The position numbers and the translations under genes are program-made. Of a stretch of 64,000 nucleotides of DNA, positions 34,027-43,400 are shown in pieces. Location: assembly GCA_016296505.1 (NCBI GenBank), contig JAEDJD010000006.1:38572-102571 (forward strand), read 5' to 3'. How positions within the stretch are numbered: the first letter of the stretch is position 1; each line of letters starts with the position of its first letter. Under the pieces are notes generated by a model, which searched no databases, was not told the DNA's origin, and saw nothing but the letters and a program-made list of their open reading frames with translations. Source of the stretch: Oscillospiraceae bacterium. Lineage in GTDB: Bacteria > Bacillota > Clostridia > Oscillospirales > Ruminococcaceae.

Positions 34027-34102
34027 CCTGCAGCATAAAATATGATCATTACAAAACCATGCGCCAGATCGGGTTTTTTCTTTCTTGATTTTATTTTGCA
34101 GG
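34027..34102 (+). other. Long-range inverted repeat between uppS and cdsA
   Basis: CCTGCAGCATAAAAT (34027-34041) and ATTTTATTTTGCAGG (34088-34102) pair at 13 of 15 positions, enclosing a weaker AAAACC/GGTTTT hairpin followed by TTTTC. Could be a partial terminator or a small mobile remnant. Confidence 0.5.
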
Positions 34103-34214
34103 AGCAATCCGCCGTACAGCGTGTAATGGCATACACATCAATCCTGCGCGGCTGATCCTTTCTGCATATCTGATGATTTGGATTGGAGGCGCGGCTCCTC
34201 TGCCGCAGACACAT

Positions 34215-35051
34215 ATGGTCACACGTTTGATTACCGCAGCGATCGGTGTCGTGATCGCGCTGATCGTGCTTTTTCTGCACAATACCCCCGTTCTGCCGAT
34301 TGCGGCAGGCATCGTTTCCGCACTGGCGCTCTATGAGCTTCTGCGTGCCAATAAGCTGCTGCGCTATCATCTTTCTGCAGCAGCCGCACTCATTTATGCG
34401 TTCCTGCTGCCGCTGGTACAGGTCGGCATCGTCGCAAGATATCGTTCCATGATGATTGTCGCCGTACTCTGCTGCATTCTGTTCGACTACGTTCGTCATC
34501 AGAAGAAAATGTCGGACAAAACGTTCTTTACAATCCTTGCGACCATGTTCCTGATTCCGCCTGCAATGGCGTCTGCCGTCACGCTCAACAAAACCCATGA
34601 GATTCACGGCATCGCTTACCTCGTGCTCGCGCTCGGCGGCGCATGGATCGCGGATTCCGGCGCATATTTCATCGGCTCCGCGTTCGGTAAGGCAAAGCTC
34701 TGCCCCGAAATCAGCCCGAAGAAAACCATTATCGGCTTTATCGGCGGAATTGTCACAAATGTCGTATTCTTTATCGTGTTCAACGCCGTTTACTGCTCGT
34801 TCATGACAAAGAAAGGCGTCCCGATGGGCGTCAACTGGTTCGCCACCATCCTTGTCGGCATGGTCTGCGCAATTTTCGGTACATTAGGCGATCTCACTGC
34901 GTCTACGCTCAAGCGCCAGCTCAATATCAAGGATTATGGCGACATTATGCCCGGTCATGGCGGCGTACTCGACCGCTTTGACAGCGTTCTGCTCGTTCTG
35001 CCGTTCTTTACGGCGTTCGTTCAGGCAACGAATTTCTTTGAATTAGCTTAA
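34215..35051 (+). CDS. cdsA: Phosphatidate cytidylyltransferase CdsA
   Basis: 278 residues from ATG 34215 (MVTRLITAAIGVV). CTP + phosphatidate to CDP-diacylglycerol, entry to phospholipid synthesis. Eight membrane segments; C-terminal signature DLTASTLKRQLNIKDYGDIMPGHGGVLDRFDS-type block near 231-262. The frame also opens at 34173, but neither start has a good ribosome site: GGAGG at 34184 is 25 bases from ATG 34215 and may be paired with CTCC downstream. Translation may be coupled or start elsewhere; start confidence is moderate. Confidence 0.93.
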   Translation: MVTRLITAAIGVVIALIVLFLHNTPVLPIAAGIVSALALYELLRANKLLRYHLSAAAALIYAFLLPLVQVGIVARYRSMMIVAVLCCILFDYVRHQKKMSDKTFFTILATMFLIPPAMASAVTLNKTHEIHGIAYLVLALGGAWIADSGAYFIGSAFGKAKLCPEISPKKTIIGFIGGIVTNVVFFIVFNAVYCSFMTKKGVPMGVNWFATILVGMVCAIFGTLGDLTASTLKRQLNIKDYGDIMPGHGGVLDRFDSVLLVLPFFTAFVQATNFFELA

Positions 35052-35073
35052 AAACAAAGGAGTTTCATCAAAC

Positions 35074-36222
35074 ATGACAGATCGTATCGCGATTCTTGGC
35101 TCGACCGGCAGTATCGGTACGCAGGCGATTGCAGTCGCACAGGCGCACGGCATCCGTGTGACGGCGCTTGCCGCGAATACCCGCGTCGAGGAACTGGTAC
35201 GGCAGGCGCGTCTGCTGCGCCCCGAACTGCTGTGCATCGCGGATGAATCCCGTTATTCTGCGCTCAAGGAAGCGGCAGCCGGTCTTGGCTGCCGCCTTTT
35301 GGCAGGTATGGACGGTCTGTGCGAAATCGCACAGCATCAGAGCACAGGTACGCTGCTCAATTCTGTTGTTGGCATGGTCGGTCTGCTCCCGACTCTGACC
35401 GCGATTGCCGCGAATAAACCGATTGCGCTTGCAAATAAGGAAACGCTTGTAGCCGGCGGCGCACTCGTCATGTCGGCTGCCGCAGAGCGCGGTCTGCCGA
35501 TTTATCCGATCGACAGCGAGCATTCTGCAATATTCCAGTGCTTGCAGGGAAATCAACAGAAACAGCTCAAAAAAATTATCCTGACGGCGTCCGGCGGTCC
35601 ATTCTTTGGTAAGACCAAGGCGGAACTCGCGGAAACAACCGTCGAACAGGCGCTCAATCACCCGAACTGGAGCATGGGCAATAAAATTACAATCGACTCC
35701 GCAACGCTGATGAACAAAGGACTCGAATTCATCGAAGCGCGCTGGCTCTTTGACCTGACGCCCGATCAGATCGAGATTGTTGTCCACAGACAAAGCGTAC
35801 TGCATTCTGCGGTCGTCTATCAGGATGAATCCATGATCGGACAAATGGGCGTTCCGGACATGAAAATTCCGATTCAGTATGCGCTGCTCTATCCGGAACG
35901 GCTCCCCTGCCCGACAAAGCCGCTTTCGCTGACCGATTACGGTACGCTGACTTTCGCAAAACCCGATTATGATACGTTCGACTGCCTGACCGCGTGTATC
36001 CGTGCAAGTGAGATCGGCGGCAGCGCGCCCGCCATTGCAAACGGCGCCAATGAAGCGGCGGTCGCGGCATTCCTCAAACGGAAGATTCCGTTCCTGCGCA
36101 TCGGCGAACTCGTTGCGGAGTCGATTGAGAAGATTCCGTCCGCACCGCTGCGCTGTTACGACGACGTAGTTGCGGCAGACCGCAGCGCGCGTGAATTTGT
36201 CGCGGCGGCGATCGAATCCTGA
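35074..36222 (+). CDS. dxr: 1-deoxy-D-xylulose 5-phosphate reductoisomerase
   Basis: 382 residues. NADPH-dependent DXP to MEP, second step of the non-mevalonate isoprenoid route (fosmidomycin target). N-terminal ILGSTGSIGTQA near 7-18 binds NADPH; ANKETLVAGG near 121, PIDSEHSAIFQ near 147, TASGGPFF near 171 and HPNWSMGNKITIDSATLMNKGLE-type block near 193 bind metal and substrate. AAAGGAG before the ATG. Its product path meets ispG further down. Confidence 0.98.
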   Translation: MTDRIAILGSTGSIGTQAIAVAQAHGIRVTALAANTRVEELVRQARLLRPELLCIADESRYSALKEAAAGLGCRLLAGMDGLCEIAQHQSTGTLLNSVVGMVGLLPTLTAIAANKPIALANKETLVAGGALVMSAAAERGLPIYPIDSEHSAIFQCLQGNQQKQLKKIILTASGGPFFGKTKAELAETTVEQALNHPNWSMGNKITIDSATLMNKGLEFIEARWLFDLTPDQIEIVVHRQSVLHSAVVYQDESMIGQMGVPDMKIPIQYALLYPERLPCPTKPLSLTDYGTLTFAKPDYDTFDCLTACIRASEIGGSAPAIANGANEAAVAAFLKRKIPFLRIGELVAESIEKIPSAPLRCYDDVVAADRSAREFVAAAIES

Positions 36223-36235
36223 AAGCGATGACCGT

Positions 36236-36910
36236 ATGAAGCTTCGACAACGATTGATTCCAATGCTTTCGGCGATCATCTTCATTGTCTGCATGACGCT
36301 GACTGAACAGCTTTTTGCGCCGCCCTATTTCATCAAAAGCGTCATCAAGCTGCTCCTGACGCTCACGCTGATCGGCATTGGCACGGCGCTTTCACAGATC
36401 GGACTGCGTGAAAGCGTCCGGCTCCGGAAAATGCAGAAGGCTGGAAAGCTCATCGTTTTCATGATCGCTGTGATACCGACGGTATTGCTCGGCTTCATGC
36501 TCCTGCGCGGCTTTCTCGATCTCCCGACAATCCGGCAGAATCTCATGCAGAAGGAACAGCTCACAAAGGAAAACTGTCTGTACGTATTCGCGTATATCGC
36601 GCTGGTCAATTCGTTCCTTGAGGAAGCCTTTTTCCGCGGATTTCTCACAGAAGCGTTCCGGCGCGCCGATATGCAAAAAAGCGGAACGCTGCTCAGCGCG
36701 CTGGCATTTGCGGTCTATCACCTTGGCATTGTGGACAGCTGGCTGAGCGTCCCGATGCTGCTGCTCTGCATGGCGGCGCTCTTTGGGGCTGCGCTCTTTT
36801 TGCAGGCGATCTGCGATCATTATGAAAGCGTAAAGGCAAGCTGGCTGGTGCATGGCTGCGCAAATCTTGCGATCAACGCCGTTGGTATTCTATTGATTTT
36901 TCGCTACTAA
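36236..36910 (+). CDS. CPBP family intramembrane metalloprotease
   Basis: 224 residues from ATG 36236; the frame extends upstream into dxr but that part is not conserved-looking. About seven membrane segments. CPBP (CAAX/Abi) motifs: EEAFFRG near 141-147 (two Glu and Arg), FAVYHLG near 171-177 and HGCANLAIN near 208-216. Such proteases process prenylated or membrane peptides or serve in bacteriocin immunity. Only a weak ribosome site is visible, so it may be coupled to dxr 13 bases before. Confidence 0.88.
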   Translation: MKLRQRLIPMLSAIIFIVCMTLTEQLFAPPYFIKSVIKLLLTLTLIGIGTALSQIGLRESVRLRKMQKAGKLIVFMIAVIPTVLLGFMLLRGFLDLPTIRQNLMQKEQLTKENCLYVFAYIALVNSFLEEAFFRGFLTEAFRRADMQKSGTLLSALAFAVYHLGIVDSWLSVPMLLLCMAALFGAALFLQAICDHYESVKASWLVHGCANLAINAVGILLIFRY

Positions 36911-37011
36911 AATTTCCCGAATTTTTCATCTGATACATCGGAAATATCCAAGTATATCGGGTATGCTATACGATATATGCGCGCAATTCTGATGTGAAAG
37001 GAACCTGATCT

Positions 37012-38064
37012 ATGACCATTCTGACAATTCTTGCAGCGATCTTCGGCTTCGGCGTGATTATTATGATTCATGAAGCGGGACATTTTTTCGTTGCAAAAAA
37101 ATGCGGCATCCGCGTGCTGGAATTTTCCATCGGCATGGGACCGGCAATCATCTCGAAGCAAAAAGGCGAAACGAAATATTCATGGCGTATTCTGCCGATC
37201 GGCGGCTACTGCGCGATGGAGGGCGAGGACGAAAACAGCGACGATCCGCGCGCATTCCGCAAGCAGGCTGTCTGGAAACGCGTCCTCGTAACGGTTGCCG
37301 GCGCCGTCATGAATCTGATTCTCGGCTTTGTACTGATCTTCGGATACGTGTGTCTGGAATCGCCGCTGACCTCCACCACAATCGCACAATTTCGTACAAA
37401 CGACGCCGGAGAAAATATTTCGACATCCTCGCAATGGCTCAAGCCGAACGATCGCTTTATTTCGATCAACGGACTGAACATCTATACGTGGCAGGATATT
37501 TCCTATGCGCTCCAGAACGACGATTGCGATACGTTCCAAGTCGTCGTTGCGCGCGATGGCGAACGCGTCACCTTCGACAATGTGACGTTCCTCAATACGG
37601 AAACCAGCGGTCTGCTTGATTTTTATTTGCAGCGCGATGAAAAAACGCCGCTGAGCATTCTCAGCCATACCGCCGGATACTACGCGACAACCGCCCGTCT
37701 GATCTGGATTTCGCTTATTGATCTGATCAGCGGCAAATACGGCTTCCATGATCTCACCGGCGTCGTCGGCATCATCGACGCCACCACAACCGTCGTCAAT
37801 ATGAGCGAAACCTTGCGCGAGAAGCTCGTCACTATGCTCGATATCCTCGGATTTATCACGATCAATGTCGGCATCTTCAATCTGATTCCATTTCCGGCGC
37901 TCGACGGCGGCAGACTCGTTTTTCTCATCATCGAAGCCATCCGGCACAAACCGATTTCCGCAAAGGCAGAAGGCATGATTCACTTTGTCGGGCTTGCCGC
38001 GTTGATGCTGCTGATGGTTGGCATCACATTTCAGGATATCAGCAGGATATTCACAAGATCATAA
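37012..38064 (+). CDS. rseP: Site-2 zinc metalloprotease RseP
   Basis: 350 residues with four membrane segments and a central PDZ-like domain. Cleaves membrane-embedded anti-sigma factors or remnant signal peptides. HEAGH at about 20-24 and FPALDGGR near 293-300 form the zinc site; GMGP and IGGYCAMEGEDEN follow the first helix. AAAGGAA before ATG 37012. Its place in the cdsA-dxr-rseP-ispG run is typical. Confidence 0.96.
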   Translation: MTILTILAAIFGFGVIIMIHEAGHFFVAKKCGIRVLEFSIGMGPAIISKQKGETKYSWRILPIGGYCAMEGEDENSDDPRAFRKQAVWKRVLVTVAGAVMNLILGFVLIFGYVCLESPLTSTTIAQFRTNDAGENISTSSQWLKPNDRFISINGLNIYTWQDISYALQNDDCDTFQVVVARDGERVTFDNVTFLNTETSGLLDFYLQRDEKTPLSILSHTAGYYATTARLIWISLIDLISGKYGFHDLTGVVGIIDATTTVVNMSETLREKLVTMLDILGFITINVGIFNLIPFPALDGGRLVFLIIEAIRHKPISAKAEGMIHFVGLAALMLLMVGITFQDISRIFTRS

Positions 38065-38082
38065 TAATAGGAATACAAAATT

Positions 38083-38812
38083 ATGAAAAGACTGAAATAT
38101 CTTCACCCGTTTAACGAAAAAAAATTATCCAGTGCTTCTGGCTGTCATTGTCGGCTTGGCAATACCGTTCATCTTTCTTGCAGCGGATATTGATGTGGGC
38201 TTCATGACCGCCATGCTCCCGGCTTTTTTGCTGACGCTCGTGATCTGCTTTCTGATCGAGCGCCGGCTTTCAAAAGCAGAACGGCAGATCGTCGCCGAAA
38301 CGCCGATGCCGTTCTGGCATCCGGTCAATGCGCTTGTCAAAGCGAAAATCCGTAATCGTTATGAGACAACACAGTTTTCGATCGTCAGTATGGCGATCGG
38401 AAGCGTTTGCATCGGCGCGCTCGTATTGATATTGGGGACGCTTTCGACGAAAGATAGCACGGATACGAAAGATCTTTCCGTCTTGCTGCCGATTGCGGTC
38501 ATAGCTGCAATCATCGGCTTTATTGTCATGTTCATCATCAAGCACAGGGGCGCAAACTGGCTCGATATCGACGAAACTGCAATGTACACGGTCATGCCGG
38601 TTCACCGCTGCTACGAGGGAAAGCATGATTCCAGACGCCCAGTTCGCCGCACATGGTATGAACACTATCATGTATTCTATCAGCCGGACGGCAGATATGT
38701 TCTGAAAATCCCGTCGGGGATGAACAGCTGTCAGGCAGTCATTGCAGTATTGTATCGCGGCGCGGTCACATGGGTACCGATTGACGCGTATACACCGGAG
38801 GAATTACTATGA
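38083..38812 (+). pseudogene. Two-pass membrane protein interrupted at an A8 tract
   Basis: Best read as one gene from ATG 38083 (MKRLKYLHPFNEK, AGGA upstream) that shifts frame at the eight A residues 38117-38124; after the shift the protein runs NYPVLLAVIVGLAIPFIFL and on to 38812. As given, the first frame dies at a TGA and the second opens only at GTG 38132 without a ribosome site. About 240 residues if restored; membrane spans near 20-60 and 95-140, then a cytoplasmic domain with YQPDGRYVLKIPSG. Paralogous in layout to the next gene, with which it shares an ATGA overlap. Function unknown. Break may be mutation, slippage control or sequence error. Confidence 0.65.
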
Positions 38813-39396
38813 AAGACGCGATTCTGCACGCTCCACTGATACACCGTATCACGAAAAATCTGACGCCGGATGAGGAATCCATGATCGCTGCCGCAGAAAT
38901 GCCCGTGAAGCAGCCGATCACCGATGCGCTTCTCTGGGAGACGCGCGAAAACATCTTGAATAACCGAAAAGTGCTGATACAAGGCGTCTGCATCGCGGTT
39001 GTGGCGATGGGCGTCGGACTGCTGCTCGGCGCGTTCAAGTACAGCCTTGCGCTCGGACTGACGGCGGCTGTCTTTGGCGCAGCGGCAATCATTCTCCATC
39101 GGCGCTCTAAAATCGACACATCTGCAACGATGATGCGTATTCCCGTACATCATACCAATAACGGTCTGACCGGAAATTATGCCGTCTGTTATCTGCCGGA
39201 CGGCAAATATGAACTGCGCCTCAATCACGAAAAATCCTATATCAATACGCTGCTGGTCGTGCAGTATAACCGTATGACCATGTGGCAGGCAATGTTCTGC
39301 ACGCCGGATGACGATACCCCAAGTACGCTCGATCTGCCCGACGATACTGATGAGAAGGAAACCGCTGCGGCTTCTGATACAACAGAAAGGACGTAA
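38809..39396 (+). CDS. Two-pass membrane protein of unknown function, paralogue of the preceding gene
   Basis: 195 residues. N-terminal cytoplasmic part, paired membrane segments at about 55-70 and 74-92, then a soluble domain with YLPDGKYELRLNHE and a Thr/Asp/Glu-rich end (DDTDEKETAAASDTTERT). The [YQ/YL]PDG[RK]Y motif and the layout are shared with the upstream gene. ATG sits in an ATGA overlap. No family recognised; conserved position between rseP and ispG would have to be tested in relatives. Confidence 0.8.
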   Translation: MKDAILHAPLIHRITKNLTPDEESMIAAAEMPVKQPITDALLWETRENILNNRKVLIQGVCIAVVAMGVGLLLGAFKYSLALGLTAAVFGAAAIILHRRSKIDTSATMMRIPVHHTNNGLTGNYAVCYLPDGKYELRLNHEKSYINTLLVVQYNRMTMWQAMFCTPDDDTPSTLDLPDDTDEKETAAASDTTERT

Positions 39397-39400
39397 AATC

Positions 39401-40438
39401 ATGAGAAATCTGCATCCTGTCAAGGTCGGGCAATGTCTGCTCGACGGCAAGCATATCTATATCCAGTCCATGCTCAATACGCGCTCGGACGACATCGCCG
39501 GCTCGGTCGCGCAGGCGAAGGCGCTCGAAGCTGCCGGATGCGAAATCGTCCGTGCTGCAATCCCCAATATGGACGCGGTCGCGCTGATTCCGGCAATCAA
39601 GGAAGCCGTTTCGATTCCGCTTGTCGCCGACATTCACTTCGATTATAAACTTGCGCTCGCCGCCGCGGACGCAGGTGTTGATAAAATCCGCATCAATCCC
39701 GGCAATATCGGCGCAATGGATCGCGTCAAGGCGGTCGCGGATAAGTGCCGCGAGAAACATATCCCGATCCGCATCGGCGTGAACTCCGGTTCTCTTGAAA
39801 AGGAGCTGCTTGCAAAATACGGCGGCCCGACTCCGCAGGCAATGGTCGAGAGCGCGCTGAATCATGCCAAGCTCCTCGAAACATATGATTTCAATGATAT
39901 TGTCATTTCGATCAAGTCCTCGGATGTGCAGAATATGATCGCCTGTTATCGGCTTGCGGCGGAATCCTGCGAATATCCGCTGCATCTCGGCGTGACCGAA
40001 GCCGGAACCGCACGCATGGGACTCATTAAGTCCGCAGCCGGCATCGGCTCGCTGCTCTGCGACGGAATCGGTGAGACCATCCGCGTCTCGCTGACGGCAG
40101 ATCCGGTCGAGGAGATTGCCGCAGCGCAGGATATCCTCAAGGCGATCGGCAAGCGCGGCGGCGTACAACTGGTCTCCTGCCCGACCTGCGGCAGAACGCG
40201 TATCGACCTCATCGGTACGGCAAAGGCGGTCGAGGAAGCGCTGCGCGGCTGTGAGAAGAATATCAAGGTCGCCGTGATGGGCTGCGTGGTCAATGGTCCG
40301 GGCGAAGCGCGCGAGGCAGATATCGGAATTGCCGGCGGCGATGGCTGCGCCGTCATTTTCAAGGGCGAACAGATTCTCGGCAAGGTGCCGGAATCGGAGA
40401 TCGTCCCTGCGCTGCTTGCAGAAATTGATAAGCTGTAA
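39401..40438 (+). CDS. ispG: 4-hydroxy-3-methylbut-2-enyl diphosphate synthase IspG
   Basis: 345 residues from ATG 39401 (MRNLHPVKVG) with AAAGGA ahead; the frame opens earlier within the upstream gene. Fe-S enzyme of the MEP pathway. TIM barrel with VADIHFDYKLAL near 76, KIRINPGNIG near 95, and the cluster ligands CPTCGRTRIDL near 266 and CVVNGPGEA near 301. It supplies HMBPP for the isoprenoid chain elongated by UppS. Confidence 0.97.
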   Translation: MRNLHPVKVGQCLLDGKHIYIQSMLNTRSDDIAGSVAQAKALEAAGCEIVRAAIPNMDAVALIPAIKEAVSIPLVADIHFDYKLALAAADAGVDKIRINPGNIGAMDRVKAVADKCREKHIPIRIGVNSGSLEKELLAKYGGPTPQAMVESALNHAKLLETYDFNDIVISIKSSDVQNMIACYRLAAESCEYPLHLGVTEAGTARMGLIKSAAGIGSLLCDGIGETIRVSLTADPVEEIAAAQDILKAIGKRGGVQLVSCPTCGRTRIDLIGTAKAVEEALRGCEKNIKVAVMGCVVNGPGEAREADIGIAGGDGCAVIFKGEQILGKVPESEIVPALLAEIDKL

Positions 40439-40495
40439 ACTGCGGCTGACGACGTATTGCCAACGCTCTACTCTACCCGAAAGGAATGAACACGC

Positions 40496-43400
40496 ATGAC
40501 GCAAACCCTGCGTGAATTTTTACGTGAATATGGCGCGAAACTGCCGGAAAATGTGCTCGACGGCAGAATCCGCTGTATTCTGTCGAATCAAGGGCGTACC
40601 AAGCTGTTCATCGAAACAGAATATGACGCGCCCGTTCCCTCGGCTGACCTCATCGCCGCGGAAACCGAACTAACCGAAAGACTCAAACTCGCCGGACTGC
40701 GCATTCTCTGCCGCTATCCGGCATCGTGCTTTTCGGTCGATGTACTGCCGGATCTGTTCATGATGCTGCGCCGCGAAATCCCAATGCTGAACGGCTTTCT
40801 CGATGAGGCTGGGCTGACGCTTGCAGACAATGTCCTCTCCATCGAATTGCAGCGCGGCGGCGTGGACATTCTGAACGACATTCATTTTACCGATACATTT
40901 ATCAAAGCGGTTCAGAAGATGTATTCCGTTACGATCAAAGTACAATATGTCGGAGATCATTTGCACGCAACAGAGGATGAGCAGTCTAAAATGCAAAGTG
41001 ATGTGCTTGCGGAAAGACCGCCGGAGCGCCGTCTGCGAACGGAACCGGTAGAGACAGCTCCGCCCCCGCAGTTCTCCGCACTCTCCGCCATCGAGCCGGA
41101 CGCAAAGCCCGTGCAGCCCGATCAGCCGGACAAAGATTCGCTCAATATCCTCTACGGCAGAACCGTTAAGGAGAAGCCCGTCGCGATTTCCACCGTTGTC
41201 GGAGAGGTCGGCGGCGGCATGAACGGCAAAGCGCCGAAATTCGCGATCGCCTGCGAGGTCTTTGCAAAGCCGGAGTCCCGCACGCTCAAAAACAGCAAAA
41301 CGCTCATCACCTTCCCCGTTACGGATTATACGGGAAGTCTGCTCGTCAAGATGTTTCTCGATGAAGATAAATGCAAGGATTTTCCGCTCGGTCAATGCAA
41401 ACCGGGCGCTTCCCTCCTGATTTACGGCTCGGTATCCTATGACGACTACGACCGCGATATCGTCATCAAGCCCACGGCGATCAACAGCTATACGCCCGAC
41501 CGCCGCATGGATGACGCGCCCGTAAAACGCGTCGAGCTGCATCTGCATACGAATATGTCGGCAATGGACGCAGTAAACTCCGTGGAAGCGCTCTGCAACC
41601 GCGCGCACGATTGGGGACACCGCGCCATTGCTGTCACCGATCACGGCGTCGTACAGGCGTTTCCGGAAGCCATGAACGAAACTGCAAAATGGAAGGATTT
41701 CCGCGTCATTTACGGCTGTGAAGCGTATGTCGTCAACGATCTGGAAACGCTCAAGGTCATCGACCAGCCCGATCCGCGCACGCCGCAGGACGAGGTTATC
41801 GTCTTTGACGTTGAGACGACCGGACTCTCTCCGCAGCATGACCGTCTGACCGAAATCGGCGCCGTCAAGCTGCGCGGTATGCGCATCATCGACAGCTTTG
41901 ATACCTTTGTGAATCCGGAACGCCCGATTCCGCAGAATATTCAGGAATTGACGCATATCACGCAGGATATGGTGGAAAATGCGCCAAAAGAACAGGAAGC
42001 CGTTGCAAAATTCCTCGAATTCTGCGGCGAAAATCCGGTGCTGATTGCGCACAATGCGTCTTTTGATACATCGTTTATCCGGGCGGTTTTTGCGCGGCAC
42101 AATATGCAGCATCCGTTCGTCACGATCGACACGGTGATCATGGCGCGCGCCGTGCTGCCGGAGCTTGGCAGGCATAAGCTGGATACCATTGCAAAGCATC
42201 TGAAGCTCGGCAAATTCGAGCATCACCGTGCCGCCGACGACGCGCTGATGCTCGCGAAAATCTATATCGCACTCATGGAACGCGTCATCAAGCAGCATAA
42301 TCTCACAACGCTTGCAGAGCTGAATACCGTTCTGCCGAACATTGATCCGAAAAAACTGAAATCCTATCACCAGATCATCCTTGCCAAAAACCAGACCGGT
42401 ATCAAGAATCTCTATCGGCTGGTATCCTATTCGCAGCTTGATTATTTCTATAAAAAACCGCTGATTCCCAAGTCGCTGCTCATCAAGCATCATGAGGGAC
42501 TGCTCTACGGAAGCGCCTGCGAAGCCGGAGAACTGTTTACGGCAATCGTAGAGGGAAAACCGGACGCCGAACTGGATCAGCTTGCAAAATTCTATGATTA
42601 TCTGGAAATTCAGCCGATTGCAAACAATGCCTTTATGCTCCGAAGCGACCGTTTTCCGGCGCAAACGGAAGAAGATCTGCGCAATTATAACCGCAAAGTG
42701 CTCGAAATCGGCGATCGCAACGGCATCCCCGTGGTTGCAACCTGCGACGTCCACTTCATGGACGAAAAGGACGGCGTCTACCGGCAGATTCTCCAATCCG
42801 GAAACGGCTTTGACGATACCGCCAATCAAGCGCCGCTGTATTTCCGCACAACCGATGAAATGCTCGAAGAATTCGATTATCTCGGCGGAGACAGAGCCTA
42901 TGAGGTCGTTGTCACGAATACAAATCTGATCGCGGATAAAATCGACCGCTGCCACGCAATCCCGAAAGGCACGTTTACGCCCTCGATTCCCGGCGCGGAG
43001 GAGGATCTCATCCGGATCACTACGGAAAAAGCGGAGAGTATTTACGGCGCGCCCCTGCCGGAGCTTGTCAAAAAGCGTCTGGACAGAGAACTCGATTCCA
43101 TCTGCCGGCACGGCTTCTCGGTTTTGTATATGATTGCGCAGAAGCTCGTTGCAAACTCGGAAAAGCATGGCTATCTGGTCGGTTCCAGAGGCTCAGTCGG
43201 TTCGTCCTTTGTTGCGGCTATGGCTGGCATCTCCGAGGTCAATCCACTTGTACCGCACTACGCCTGCCCGAATTGCAAGCATAGCGAATTCATCACGGAC
43301 GGTTCAATCGGATCGGGCTTCGATCTGCCGCCGAAAAATTGTCCGGAATGCGGTACCGATATGAAACGCGATGGTCACGATATCCCGTTTGAAACCTTCC

